Notes under the pieces: generated by a model
Databases searched by the model: none
Seen by the model: the letters and a program-made list of their open reading frames with translations, nothing else
What the model was told of the DNA's origin: nothing
Assembly: GCA_943787785.1 (NCBI GenBank)
Contig: CALSNT010000010.1
Span: 46,849-110,848 of the forward strand
From: an uncultured Paracoccaceae bacterium
GTDB lineage: Bacteria; Pseudomonadota; Alphaproteobacteria; Rhodobacterales; Rhodobacteraceae
Direction: 5' to 3'
DNA length: 64,000 bases
Shown: piece by piece, positions 8,942 through 17,724 of the stretch
Layout: every line of letters begins with the position of its first letter
How positions within the stretch are numbered: position 1 is the first letter of the stretch
Program-made: the position numbers and the translations under genes

Positions 8942-9721
8942 GTGACAGACCCAAGCGTATTCTTGCAGGTTATCAACCTGGATCGCAGCCCGGACAGGCT
9001 GGACTGGATGACGGCCGCCCTGGGGCAACAGGGCATCGCCTTCAGCCGCCTGCCTGCCGTCGACGGAAAAGACCGCCCGCCCGAGGCATTGGGCGACTAT
9101 GATCCCGAACGCTCACGCAGGGTGTTCGGACGCGAATTGTTGACGGGTGAGGTTGGCTGCTTTCAAAGCCACCTCAACGCGGCGCGGGCGTTTCTTGACG
9201 GTTCGCACGACATCGGGTTGGTGCTGGAAGACGACGTGAACGTCCCCGATGGCTTTGCAGGTGTGATCGAAACCCTGCAACGACTGGCGGGGCAGATCGG
9301 GCTGGAAAACTGGGATGTCATGCAGATTGGCCGCCCGACAAAGAAGTTTTTCACTCCGTTGCAGATCACCGGGTTGCCCGAGGGGTTTCCAACGCCGCTT
9401 CGGGCAAGTTATCTGCCGGTGACCACCCATGCGATTGTCTGGTCGCGTCAGGGCGCACAGCGGTTTCTGGACAAACGCTCCTGCATCATCATGCCGGTGG
9501 ACAACACCCTGAAATCGCATATCTGCCGGGTCGGCGGTGGGATCGGTTTTGACAAGGCCCTGGTGCGGCCCCTCAATCAGGGAAGCCTGATCAACGATGG
9601 CGATCCGCGCGCGCGCAAAGGGCAGCGCAGCGAAATCAGCCGGTTCCACGTCATCTCGACCCGGCGCAGATTTGTGAATTACTGGCTGGCGGCACGGCAG
9701 AATCGTCGCGCGACCGGGTGA
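8942..9721 (+). CDS. Glycosyltransferase family 25 (LPS/surface glycan)
   Basis: A 259-residue GT25 enzyme of the LPS-biosynthesis (LgtB/LpsA-like) family, which adds galactose or a related sugar to a cell-surface acceptor at the cytoplasmic membrane. It has the N-terminal VINLDRSPDRLDWM block, LTGEVGCFQSHLNAAR near residues 67-82 and the metal/nucleotide-sugar EDD in GLVLEDDVN at residues 96-98. The start is GTG at 8942. The family's usual length is ~230-270 residues, so the gene is complete. A conserved 24-bp motif lies 100 bp upstream. Confidence 0.9.
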   Translation: MTDPSVFLQVINLDRSPDRLDWMTAALGQQGIAFSRLPAVDGKDRPPEALGDYDPERSRRVFGRELLTGEVGCFQSHLNAARAFLDGSHDIGLVLEDDVNVPDGFAGVIETLQRLAGQIGLENWDVMQIGRPTKKFFTPLQITGLPEGFPTPLRASYLPVTTHAIVWSRQGAQRFLDKRSCIIMPVDNTLKSHICRVGGGIGFDKALVRPLNQGSLINDGDPRARKGQRSEISRFHVISTRRRFVNYWLAARQNRRATG

Positions 9722-9732
9722 CGTGTCACGTG

Positions 9733-9905
9733 TCACGTGGGCGGGTCGATATGGCCCCAGCGCGCCATATCCTCAAGCGCATCCCGGATCATGGCCCGGG
9801 GATCGCCATAGTCGATGCCAAGCGCGCGCTGACTTTTCGCGTTGTCCAGCTTCGGCAACCGCCCCAGATGCGTGCGCAGATACCCACGCTGTTCACCGGC
9901 TGGCC
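9733..9905 (-). pseudogene. C-terminal fragment of an NAD-dependent epimerase/reductase (SDR)
   Basis: About 50 residues in minus orientation resemble the C-terminus of extended SDR enzymes: LPKLDNAKSQRALGIDY, then a helix DPRAMIRDALEDMARWG. Immediately upstream, in a different frame, comes the oxygenase-like fragment, so this is a rearrangement joint between two unrelated gene pieces. The N-terminal Rossmann domain is absent from the window. Confidence 0.55.
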
Positions 9906-10292
9906 CGACCCACTGCCGGTCAGGAAGTGCACGCAAGTGAGGTCGCCCTCGCGGCTGTCCTTGTGGGTTGAGATGAAGCCACCGGGCTCGATGACGAGAG
10001 CGCGGTTTTCGCAATGGTCGGGGTCGAGATACTTGGCCCAAGGGCCGAGCACGGCACGCGCGCAGGCGAAGAGATGGACTTTCAGGGCCTGACCTGCGTC
10101 GCTTGTCTCGAGGATGCCGCGCACACGGCGCTTGCGCGCTTGGCCATCGACCCGCTCGCCAGTTGCTTCGACGGCGGCGATGGCCTCGTCGGCCAGTTGC
10201 CTATTCACCACCCAGTCGACTGGCGTCTCGAAGAACGTGACCCGCGTCGGCCAAAGGTCGATACTCGTGCTCCGGATTTCCATCGTCAGCAC
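9906..10292 (-). pseudogene. 5' part of a phage-type 2OG-Fe(II) oxygenase-like gene
   Basis: Roughly 125 residues beginning MLTMEIRSTSIDLWPTRV resemble the 2OG-FeII_Oxy_5-type proteins found with phage structural genes, including NRALVIEPGGFISTHKDSREGDL with a possible first metal His. The expected C-terminal jelly-roll half is missing; after about 9910 the sequence changes to an SDR-type C-terminus. The start overlaps the end of the small tail-associated gene at 10286, keeping phage-like gene packing. Confidence 0.5.
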
Positions 10293-10579
10293 CGGCAGTT
10301 GCAGTTGCAGTTATAGAACTGGCGGTTCGCCGTGATGGTGACCGCTCCGGTGCTGCCGCCGCCAGAGAGCGATCCGACATAGCAGTTCGATGTGCAAGCG
10401 CCGCCCCCACAGTTCTGATAAAGAAGCCCGCCGAGGCTCTGGCCGGACGTGGGCGTCGTGTTGCTTACAGATACCGCGCTGATGTCGCCGGTGCCGATCG
10501 CGGGCTTGTTGGCGATGCGCGACCAGTCCACGTTTCCGCTGTCATCGATCACGATGGTGGTTCCGACCTTATAGGCCAT
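10286..10579 (-). CDS. Small phage tail-associated protein with Cys-rich C-terminus
   Basis: A 97-residue protein starting MAYKVGTTIVIDDSGNVDW, a beginning typical of short proteins next to phage tail-fibre genes. The middle is Gly/Ser-rich (GGLLYQNCGGGACTSNC, GSLSGGGSTGAVTIT), like beta-structured fibre tips. The C-terminus NRQFYNCNCNCRC places four cysteines in alternate positions; seven cysteines occur in ~45 residues. It overlaps the stop of the upstream oxygenase-like gene and the start of the downstream one. Its function is unknown; a structural or adhesive role is an inference from context. Confidence 0.6.
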   Translation of the reverse strand: MAYKVGTTIVIDDSGNVDWSRIANKPAIGTGDISAVSVSNTTPTSGQSLGGLLYQNCGGGACTSNCYVGSLSGGGSTGAVTITANRQFYNCNCNCRC

Positions 10580-11257
10580 GGCTGCCTCCTTGCGCCTGAT
10601 GGGCCAGGATCTCGGAGAGACCGGCCTTGCAGTGGGAATTCGGAAGTGTGAGCGAGCAGAGGACCGGGATGCACATCCGCTCCTCGCCCTCGAAGTAGGT
10701 GCTGTCGTGGGGCACATGGCCCTCGAAGACGAGCATGGAGCCCGTGCGCGGCTCGACCGCATACCAGCCGCCGACATAGGCGTCCGGGTTGTTGCAGGGC
10801 CAGAGCCGCTTGCCGACATTGGCCGGATCGTAAAAGCGCACTGCCCCGCGATGGAGCGAGGTCTTGGGACAATCCGCGTCCAGCACCACCCGTGGGTAAT
10901 AGGTGCAGACGATGTCGGTCTGGATATGGGTGTGGGCATTGATCCCGACGTTTTCGCGGCGGCGCGCCGCTGCCAGAAGGTGTCCGACATCATCCGGAAA
11001 TCGCCCGTGTGATCGTAGCCATAGGCCAGCTGCAGATATTCCCGCACCCCGGCCGCCACCATCTGCGCCAGAACTGCGATCGCCGGGTCGCGCCGGTCCA
11101 TCAGGAAGTTGTGGCGCAGATGCCCGAGGTGGTTGGTCTGATCCCCCACATTGCGCCCGTCACCCGCTTCCCGAATGCGGTTCGCCACCGCGTCCTCGGC
11201 CGCCAGCGCGTGCAGGCGGTCATTGAAGCCCTCGGGCATCTCCCAATGCTTGTGCAA
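10569..11257 (-). pseudogene. Phage-associated 2OG-Fe(II) oxygenase-like gene, one frameshift
   Basis: The N-terminal part (MHKHWEMPEGFNDRLHALAAED...) runs to about 10960. The rest lies in another frame, with INAHTHIQTDIVCTYYPRV (candidate HxH metal ligands), CNNPDAYVGGWYAVEPRTGS and MLVFEGHVPHDSTYF followed by EERMCIPV. The His of GHVPHDS and the Arg of EERMC fit the distal His and the 2OG-binding Arg of the jelly-roll fold. A single indel separates the halves, so it is a recent pseudogene or a sequencing error. The neighbours are tail-type genes. Confidence 0.65.
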
Positions 11258-11308
11258 GACGAAGGCCGGGATAGATCAGCTGGAACTCGGTCGTGGTCGC
11301 GATCTCCA

Positions 11309-11902
11309 TCACACGACCTCCAGGATGATCTTGCCGATCGCGGTGTAGTGCTCGGTGTTGATCTTGACCGCGATCTGGTCTCCCGGGCTGAGCCCCAACG
11401 CCTCGACGGCAAAGCTGCCCGCCCCGCTTATGTCCGTCGTCAGCCGCCGTTTCGGCAGATAGCCGGCGTCGCTCTCGAGCTTCAGGCCAAGTTCATGGGC
11501 GCAGGGCGCGCCATCCCCATTCCAGCGCAGCGCGATCGGCACATGAGCCCGCCCTCCCGCAGGCACGGTCACCGTCTCGGTCGCCACCGCGTGGAAGTAG
11601 AACTGCTTGAACCACTGCCCGTCATTCGGGATCGTCGCGTCATCGATCCGGCCGGCGGCAGTGGTGCCGTTCAGCAGGATCGGGTCCTGATCGCAAAGGA
11701 TCTCGATCCGGGCCGAGGACAGCGGCCCCTTGATCGGCATGAAGATCACCAGCGCATTCGAGGCCTGCATACGCGCGCGGTGGCGAAACGACAGGTCGAC
11801 CTTCTCGCGCGCCGATTGGGCGAAGCGATTGCGCCAGGGCTGCGGAAACCCCGCATTGTCGGTCATGATGTCGATCAGATGCGTGATCGGTGATTTCATC
11901 AT
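11309..11902 (-). CDS. Phage structural-region protein (unknown function)
   Basis: About 197 residues starting MMKSPITHLIDIMTDN, with no recognised domain. Its composition (PAGGRAHVPIALRWNGDG, TDISGAGSFAVEALGLSPGDQIAV) suggests a beta-sandwich. It keeps phage-like packing: its ATG overlaps the TGA that would end the upstream gene (ATGATGA at 11902-11899). The frame remains open upstream to 12034, but that part is antisense-like. It is probably a tail or neck component of a remnant prophage. Confidence 0.55.
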   Translation of the reverse strand: MMKSPITHLIDIMTDNAGFPQPWRNRFAQSAREKVDLSFRHRARMQASNALVIFMPIKGPLSSARIEILCDQDPILLNGTTAAGRIDDATIPNDGQWFKQFYFHAVATETVTVPAGGRAHVPIALRWNGDGAPCAHELGLKLESDAGYLPKRRLTTDISGAGSFAVEALGLSPGDQIAVKINTEHYTAIGKIILEVV

Positions 11903-12215
11903 GACCGCGCATCCCGTCTGGGAAGACGTAGGAGCGCCCCTTGTAGATCCCGCCATGCGGGCGGCCCGGCAGGTCCGGAACGAAGATCCCGTTACCGCGC
12001 AGATCGACGAAGCCCGCGCCATCGGCATAATCATATGGGGTCGCGAGTTCTGCCGCGAGATTGGCCCAGGTCATGACCCCGACGCCGTCTCGGACTCCTT
12101 CGCCAGCATCGCAGGGCGCAAAGACCGCGATCCCCGCATAATTCTCCTGTACATCGACGGCGTAATGCAGCCGCGAGCCTGTGTTGTAGATGACATGCAG
12201 ACCGGTCTCGATCAC
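11899..12215 (-). pseudogene. Phage structural-region protein, probable late frameshift
   Basis: It opens with GTG after a good ribosome-binding site (AAAAGGAG) and reads VIETGLHVIYNTGSRLHYAV, with AVFAPCDAGEGV and FVDLRGNGIFVPDLPG. In this frame no stop comes until 11640, overlapping the next gene by ~260 bp. A one-base shift near 11905 would instead place the stop at 11899 in the usual ATGATGA overlap. This suggests a small indel close to the 3' end. It is unrecognised beyond a phage-tail context. Confidence 0.5.
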
Positions 12216-12309
12216 GGCGCGCTCCTTTTCAGCTGCTCGACCTGCGTGGCCAGGTCCTTGATGGCCTCGACGAGGAGGCCCACGAGATTGCCGTAGGCCA
12301 GACGCAGCA
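12212..12309 (-). pseudogene. C-terminal scrap of a phage tail-fibre protein
   Basis: About 30 residues reading AYGNLVGLLVEAIKDLATQV then EQLKRSAP and a stop that overlaps the next GTG start. The pattern YGxLVxxLVEAIKDL plus a coiled coil is the end of S74-type intramolecular chaperone domains of tail fibres and spikes. The rest of the gene was removed where the IS21 remnant joins at 12310. Confidence 0.55.
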
Positions 12310-13431
12310 CAGCCGGGCCAGATAGCGGACATGGTCCACGCCCTCTGCGGCGCAGATACGCGCTTGCTTGTCGTGCTCACGCAGGAATGTGGGCAACCGC
12401 AGGGTTTTGAGGTGATGGGCCAGAAGCAGTTCAGGAGCCTCGGTCAGCCTCCAGCCGTTCGCCGATACTGACCTTGTGACCGCGCAGCATGTCGGCCTGC
12501 CGTTTGCGGCATTGTTCTTCAAGGTAGTCGTTGAACGCATCCCAATGGGCAAAGCGCGGGATCGGTACCATGAAGTTGCGCCGCCCGTACCCAACAAGGC
12601 CTTCGACTTTGCCCTTATCATTGCCCTTGCCGGGACGGCCATAACGGTCACCGATCACATAATGAGAGAGCATCGCGCTGAACCGCTGGGTTCTCTGGCG
12701 GGTGTCATCCGGCATGATCTTCGCCACAAGGCAGCGATCATTGTCGTAAAGGACAGAGCGCGGCACCGCGCCAAAAAAGCCAAAGGCATGTACGTGCCCG
12801 TCCAGCCAGGCTTCGGTGTTCGCCGCAGGATACGCGCGGATGTAGCAGGCATCACTGTGGGGCAAATCAAGCGCAAAGAAGAACGCCTTTTGCTCGACAC
12901 CGCCGATCACAACCAGCGCTTCGCCAAAGTCGGCCTGGGCGTGTCCAGGCGGATGGCTCAGCGGAACAAACATCTCCTTGCCGGAGCGCTTCCTGGATCG
13001 GACGTAGTCTTTGACAATCGTGTAACCGCCACCGAACCCACATTCGTCACGTAGCCGTTCAAAGATCCGCTTGGCCGTATGGCGCTGCTTGCGGGGACGG
13101 GTCTTGTCTTCCGCAAGCCATTGGTCGATCTGACCCGTATAAGGATCAAGCCTGGGACGCCTGATCGGCGCCGTTCGCCGATATCCGGGCGGCTCAGAAT
13201 ACGCCAACATCTTCGAAACACTGTCCCGGCTAAGCCCAAAATCCCGGGCAATCCGGCGCCCGCTCAACCCTTCCTCAAAGTGAGCGTGGCGAACCTTCAA
13301 ATACAAATCCACGGTGAAAATCCCCAAGCCCTCCCATCAAATGAAAGGGCAAAAGTGGCCGACTTTTACGCCGCCCGCGACAGCACTGTGCCGCCGCTAC
13401 CGTGGCCGAGTATTGCTCCGCCGTTCTCAAT
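12310..13431 (-). mobile_element. IS21-family remnant with internal deletion
   Basis: This is the minus-strand relative of the full IS21 copy at 45300-47808. The left end of the element and the first ~297 codons of istA match that copy. The sequence then jumps from the istA codons around GERLEAD directly into the first ~40 codons of istB (TEAPELLLAHHLK). About 610 bp are lost at a TGA microhomology. The istB part stops at 12310 against phage DNA. The outer end abuts a 5'-truncated IS3 copy at 13432, so neither element is complete. Confidence 0.85.
12431..13327 (-). pseudogene. istA: Truncated IS21 transposase IstA
   Basis: This frame covers the N-terminal ~297 of 501 IstA residues. It includes the HTH (GLSGRRIARDFGLSRDSVSKML), the linker PRKQRHTAKRIFERL and the first part of the DDE core (HAQADFGEALVVI; VLYDNDRCLVAKI). 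The last catalytic Glu region (KGKVEGLVGYGRR) is still present, but the C-terminal domain is lost by the internal deletion. Start TTG. It is unlikely to be active on its own. Confidence 0.85.
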
Positions 13432-14805
13432 TAAGCGGGCAACCCGCAAACACTATTCATCCGAGGAGAAGATCAGGATCGTCCTGGACGGCTTGCGTGG
13501 TGAGGACAGCATTGCCGAGCTGTGCCGTCGTGAAGGCATATCGCAGGGCATCTATTACAAGTGGTCCAAGGACTTCATGGAGGCCGGAAAGAAGCGTCTG
13601 GCGGGTGATACGGCACGCGCTGCGAACACTGACGAGGTGAAAGAGCTGCGCCGCGAGGCAAAGGATCTCAAGGAAGTCGTCGCGGAGCAGACGCTCGAAC
13701 TGCGTCTTCTCAAAAAAAGCATGACAGGCGATGGGGGCGACCACGAATGAGGTATCCTGCATCTGAGAAGTTGGAGATCATCCGGCTTGTCGAGGAAAGC
13801 CATCTGTCGGCCCGCCTGACATTGGCAAAACTGGGCATCCCCCGCACCACATTCTATCGCTGGTATGATCGGTATCTGCAGCGTGGTGAGGCTGGTTTGC
13901 AGGATCAACTCTCCCAAGCCAAAACACGTCTGGAACCGCGTTCCTGATGAGGTGAAACGCAAAGTTGTCGACTTCGCCTTGAAAGAGACAGAGCTGTCCC
14001 CGCGCGAGCTGGCTGTGACGTTCACAGACCAAGAACGCTACTTTGTGTCAGAATCTACGGTATATCGCGTGCTGAAGGCGCATGACCTGATCACCAGCCC
14101 AGCCTTTATCGTCATCAAAGCAGCCAGATGAGTTCAAAGCATAAGACAACGGCGATCAACCAGCTTTGGCAAACCGACTTCACCTACATCAAGGTGCTCG
14201 GCTGGGGCTGGTTCTATCTCAGCACGGTCCTCGACGATTACAGCCGCTACATCGTCTCGTGGAAGCTTTGCGCCAACATGCGGGCAGAAGACGTGACCGA
14301 CACGCTGGACCTTGCATTGCAGGCATCGGGATGTGACCAGGTTCACGTCGTCCACAAGCCGCGCCTCCTGAGCGACAACGGCTCAAGTTACGTCTCAGGG
14401 GACCTGGCTGAATGGCTGCAAGACAAGGGCATGAAGCACTCTCGCGGTGCGCCATATCATCCGCAAACCCAAGGCAAGATCGAACGCTGGCACCAGACCC
14501 TCAAGAACCGCATCCTGTTGGAAAACTACTTCCTGCCGGGCGATCTCGAAGCCCAGATCGAAGCCTTCGTCGACCACTACAATCACCAGCGCTATCCACG
14601 AGAGCATCAACAACGTCACACCGGCCGACGTCTACTTCGGGCGTGACAAAGCCATTCTAAAACAACGCGAAAGGATCAAACGAAAGACCATCGAAACGCG
14701 CCGCTTGCATCACCGCCAGCACGCCGCATAATCAAACCAACAAGATGAGCCAAACTCTCTCTTAGTTCAGGACGCCATTGGTCCCAAAAACCCTGACGAC
14801 GGACA
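13432..14805 (+). pseudogene. Frameshifted IS3-family element (relative of the 59-kb copy)
   Basis: This begins inside OrfA (KRATRKHYSSEEKIR) because its left end was lost to the IS21 remnant. OrfA then runs to LLKKSMTGDGGDHE. OrfB starts at 13747 but is broken after ~60 codons, resumes at 13920 (VWNRVPDEVKRKVV), breaks again at ~14120, resumes (TTAINQLWQTDFTYIKVLGWG) and breaks once more near 14600 before ending at DKAILKQRERIKRKT. At least three frameshifts make it inactive. The right end terminates in GACGACGGACA at 14805. The closest intact relative in the window is 59053-60555. Confidence 0.88.
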
Positions 14806-14943
14806 GTGAGCATCAGTTTATTTTGCAAGGCAATACATGTGCGTTGGAGCGGCACTCCACCTGTCGTAGCGTCGCTTGCGTGCTTGTGCTAATCCGGCGC
14901 AGCGAGGGCACGTTTGCCAGCCAAGCAGGATTCAAAGCTTCAA

Positions 14944-16080
14944 ATGAATGCAAGAGCATCGCTTATGTCAGAGGGTCCAGGAAAGCATCTGCGTCCCGGA
15001 ATGCGCATGAATGGCTATCTTCTATCTGCCATCGGTCTGGGCGAGGCGCTGCGCAACCTTGGCCTGGCAGGAGAGGCTGCGGGAATTCCGCTTAGCTACA
15101 GGGCTGCACGACTGCCCGGGCGCGAGACATTCCGGAGTGCCGCAGACCTATTGCCGCGTTTCCATGCGCGTAAGGCGGAACTCTTCAGCTATGGGCTAAC
15201 GCCCAATCCCGAGATGTTGCGCTACGCAGATCCCCGATCCTATCTCATCTGTTATCCGTTTTGGGAATTGTCAGGCCTCGTTCCTGAAATCGCCGATCCG
15301 GGGCCGATCCAAGAATACTGGGCACCGACACGGTTTATCGGTGCCGCACTTGAGCAGAGTTTCGATGACCATGGCCACTCTCCCCGCCCGGTGCATTGGG
15401 TTGCGCAACCCATACCTCTGCCCGACGCCATCGTCCCCCCTCGAGCCAATCGTGATGAATTGCGCGTCTACACCTTCTTCGACACCGACAGCTTTGTATC
15501 CCGAAAAAACCCGCAAGGTGCCATACGGGCCTTTTGTGCGGCCTTTCCAAAAGGTCAACGCGATGTGCGTCTGGTGGTCAAACTCAAAGGGGAACGGGAC
15601 AAGGCGTTGCGAGGATGGTTGGCCGATCAGGCCGCCGCCGACAACCGCATCACGGTGATCGATTCCGTCCTGAGCGCGGCGCAGATGCAGGAGTTGATGG
15701 CAGGTTGCGACGCCTTTCTGTCGCTCCATCGTTCCGAGGGATTTGGCCTCGGGCCCGCGGAAGCGATGGCGCAAGGTAAGGCTGTGGTCGCAAGCGCTTA
15801 TGGGGGTGTTTGCGACTTTGTTAACGAGCAAACGGCCTATCCCGTCCCCTGCATCGAGCGCCTGATTGCAGAGGGCGAATATGTCCACGCAGATGGACAA
15901 GTTTGGGGTGAGCCGGATATCGATGCTGCCGTCGCCGCACTTCGCAGGGTCTATGACGCACCCGAGGATGTAGCGAGTAAGGCCAGCGCGGGCTTTGAGT
16001 TGCTGCAACGCCAGCACAGTTTTGCCGCTGTTGGTGCTCGAATGCTTGAGCGCCTCGAATATCTCGGGATGCTGGACTAA
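14944..16080 (+). CDS. Glycosyltransferase family 4
   Basis: A GT-B fold transferase of ~378 residues (the frame extends 10 codons further upstream). It has the N-terminal NGYLLSAIGLGEALRNLGLA block typical of GT4 proteins and, in the C-terminal Rossmann domain, VVKLKGERDKALRGWLAD and the E-x7-E donor-binding motif in SLHRSEGFGLGPAEAMA followed by GKAVVASAYGG. It is cytosolic or membrane-associated and transfers a nucleotide-activated sugar in surface polysaccharide assembly. The stop overlaps by 4 bp with the end of the convergent gmd-like gene. The 5' context is degenerate IS DNA, so the true start and promoter are uncertain. Confidence 0.88.
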   Translation: MNARASLMSEGPGKHLRPGMRMNGYLLSAIGLGEALRNLGLAGEAAGIPLSYRAARLPGRETFRSAADLLPRFHARKAELFSYGLTPNPEMLRYADPRSYLICYPFWELSGLVPEIADPGPIQEYWAPTRFIGAALEQSFDDHGHSPRPVHWVAQPIPLPDAIVPPRANRDELRVYTFFDTDSFVSRKNPQGAIRAFCAAFPKGQRDVRLVVKLKGERDKALRGWLADQAAADNRITVIDSVLSAAQMQELMAGCDAFLSLHRSEGFGLGPAEAMAQGKAVVASAYGGVCDFVNEQTAYPVPCIERLIAEGEYVHADGQVWGEPDIDAAVAALRRVYDAPEDVASKASAGFELLQRQHSFAAVGARMLERLEYLGMLD

Positions 16081-17114
16081 CGGCCACTGGCCGCGTCAGT
16101 TACATCTGCGAGATCGGCCGCAACCATCATAGCGACGAGATCTTCGAAGCTGCAGGAGCGGCGCCAACCGAGTGCTGTTTCCGCCGGGCCGGGATCGCCC
16201 ACGAGTTGCTCTGGTTCGATCGGCCGGAAAAGGTCGGTATCGACCGCGGCAACGATACGCCCCGTGTGTAGATCTATTCCGACCTCATGTGGGCCTGCGC
16301 CGCGCCAGCCAATCTTCATGCCAAGTTGATCGGCAGCCGTTTCCACAAAACCTCGAACGCTATGCGTAATGCCAGTGGCCAGCACATGATCCGCCGGGGT
16401 TTTCTGTTGCAGCATACGCCACATCCCGTCGACATAATCCCCTGCAAAGCCCCAATCGCGCCGGGCATCTAAGTTGCCCAGGCGCAAGACCTCGTCATGC
16501 CCGATGCTCTGCAATGCCAATGTGCGGGTGATTTTGCGGGTCACGAAGTCTCGGCCGCGCAATGGGCTTTCGTGGTTGAATAAGATGCCAGAGACGGCGA
16601 ACAACCCATACGCTACGCGGTATGTGCCCATGGCGACATGTGCCATCAACTTGGCCCCCGCATAGGGGCTTACCGGGGCGAAGGGGGTTTCAACTGTTTG
16701 TGGTGCCTGCCTCGCGCGTCCGAACATCTCAGACGAAGACGCATGATACAGGCGCGCTGATCCATTGGCCTCGCGGAGAGCTTCAAGTAGGTCGAGAACA
16801 GCATGACCGTTGACCCTCATCGTTTGCCCCGGTGCCTCGAAGGACGCCCGAACTGAGCTTTGCGCGGCTAGATTATAAATCTCGTCAGGCGCAACTTGAT
16901 CAAGAAGCCGCTGCCAGACACCGCGTTCCGCAAGGTCCAGCGCCACGATCTCGACCGCATCCCCGGATAGCCCAAGCCTGCGAAGTCGCCGGGTGCTGTG
17001 TTCATCGGGCCGGCGCGTCGTGCCGACCACGCGCATACCTTTGCTCACCAGCAATTGTGCGAGATAAGCTCCGTCCTGTCCGGAAATCCCGCTGATCAGT
17101 GCGGTGCCGCTCAT
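16077..17114 (-). CDS. gmd: GDP-mannose 4,6-dehydratase-like SDR enzyme
   Basis: A 345-residue extended SDR resembling GDP-D-mannose 4,6-dehydratase, the first step toward GDP-fucose, GDP-rhamnose and related deoxysugars. The NADP-binding motif is ALISGISGQDGAYLAQLL (residues 5-22). The active site shows SSSEMFG at 126-132 and Y151xxxK155 (YAGAK), and the substrate region has NHESPLRGRDFVTRKIT. The length is normal for the family. RDWGFAGDYVDGMW also matches GMD. The neighbours are glycosyltransferases, so it probably supplies the activated sugar for them. It is followed 3' by the convergent GT4 gene with a 4-bp overlap. Confidence 0.85.
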   Translation of the reverse strand: MSGTALISGISGQDGAYLAQLLVSKGMRVVGTTRRPDEHSTRRLRRLGLSGDAVEIVALDLAERGVWQRLLDQVAPDEIYNLAAQSSVRASFEAPGQTMRVNGHAVLDLLEALREANGSARLYHASSSEMFGRARQAPQTVETPFAPVSPYAGAKLMAHVAMGTYRVAYGLFAVSGILFNHESPLRGRDFVTRKITRTLALQSIGHDEVLRLGNLDARRDWGFAGDYVDGMWRMLQQKTPADHVLATGITHSVRGFVETAADQLGMKIGWRGAGPHEVGIDLHTGRIVAAVDTDLFRPIEPEQLVGDPGPAETALGWRRSCSFEDLVAMMVAADLADVTDAASGR

Positions 17115-17168
17115 GGCTCAAAAAACCGTCTGCACAGAGCCGGTGCAAGCTTTGGTTCAATCACGAAA

Positions 17169-17200
17169 AAGACTGGGCGCATTGGCCCAGTCTTATGACT
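17169..17200 (-). terminator. Rho-independent terminator after the 17.2-kb secreted protein
   Basis: A perfect 10-bp inverted repeat AAGACTGGGC/GCCCAGTCTT (17169-17178 and 17185-17194) with a 6-nt loop. On the minus strand it is followed by a T-rich run. It lies ~40 bp after the stop of the minus-strand gene at 17233. Confidence 0.75.
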
Positions 17201-17232
17201 GCGGTCGGAATGATGCGCTCCGATGAACCGGA

Positions 17233-17592
17233 TTAGCAGACCACCGGTGGCGCGCTTCGCTCTTCCTCGGCCAACTGAACATAGTTCAGCGACAACACCG
17301 GTTGCCCGTTGAGGAAGTCGTATGTGAAGCCGACGTTGTGATCGCCTTCAAAGTTATAGCCGACACCCGCATCAACGCCGATATTACCTTCATTGAAGTA
17401 GTAGGTCACACCAGCCATCGCCACGCCGGTGTTGCGTTCATCGCTCGACAGGATGCGGGCACTGACACCATAATCCATGTCCTGTCCGCCGCCGAACGAA
17501 AAGCTCAGACCAAAGGAAAACGCTGGATCGGCTGCCGCGCTGCTGGCCATAAGAACGCCGGTTAGTGCCGTCGTTGCAAAGAGTGTTTTCAT
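17233..17592 (-). CDS. Small secreted outer-membrane-like protein
   Basis: A 119-residue protein with a clear signal peptide (MKTLFATTALTGVLMASSAAA-DP). The mature part alternates aromatic and Gly residues (FSFGLSFSFGGG, DYGVSARIL, AMAGVTYYFNEGNIG, VDAGVGYNFEGDHNVGFTYDF), the pattern of amphipathic beta strands, and ends near a Cys. It may form a small beta-barrel or periplasmic beta protein. No family is recognised. It has its own terminator downstream (17169-17200) and stands between the sugar-nucleotide gene and the large glycosyltransferase. Confidence 0.75.
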   Translation of the reverse strand: MKTLFATTALTGVLMASSAAADPAFSFGLSFSFGGGQDMDYGVSARILSSDERNTGVAMAGVTYYFNEGNIGVDAGVGYNFEGDHNVGFTYDFLNGQPVLSLNYVQLAEEERSAPPVVC

Positions 17593-17724
17593 CTGCCCTG
17601 CTCCTTTTCAACATTTGGTTTTTCTTACAACAAATTCCCCAATACGCCACGTCCAAAATTTTCCATAGGCGCATTCATTCCGATATTGTGGTCAATTCCT
17701 CACATAATCGGCCATTTCAGGACC

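Noticed and set aside
9719..9740. GTGTCAC tandem repeat after the GT25 gene
   Set aside because: Only about two units; too short to support a regulatory or repeat feature.
8405..12309. Gene transfer agent cluster
   Set aside because: The phage-like genes are few, broken and lack GTA capsid, portal or terminase genes.
14806..14943. Additional N-terminal coding sequence for the GT4 gene
   Set aside because: The frame is open only a short way and the family normally starts near the NGYLLSAIGLGE block; the upstream DNA is IS flank.
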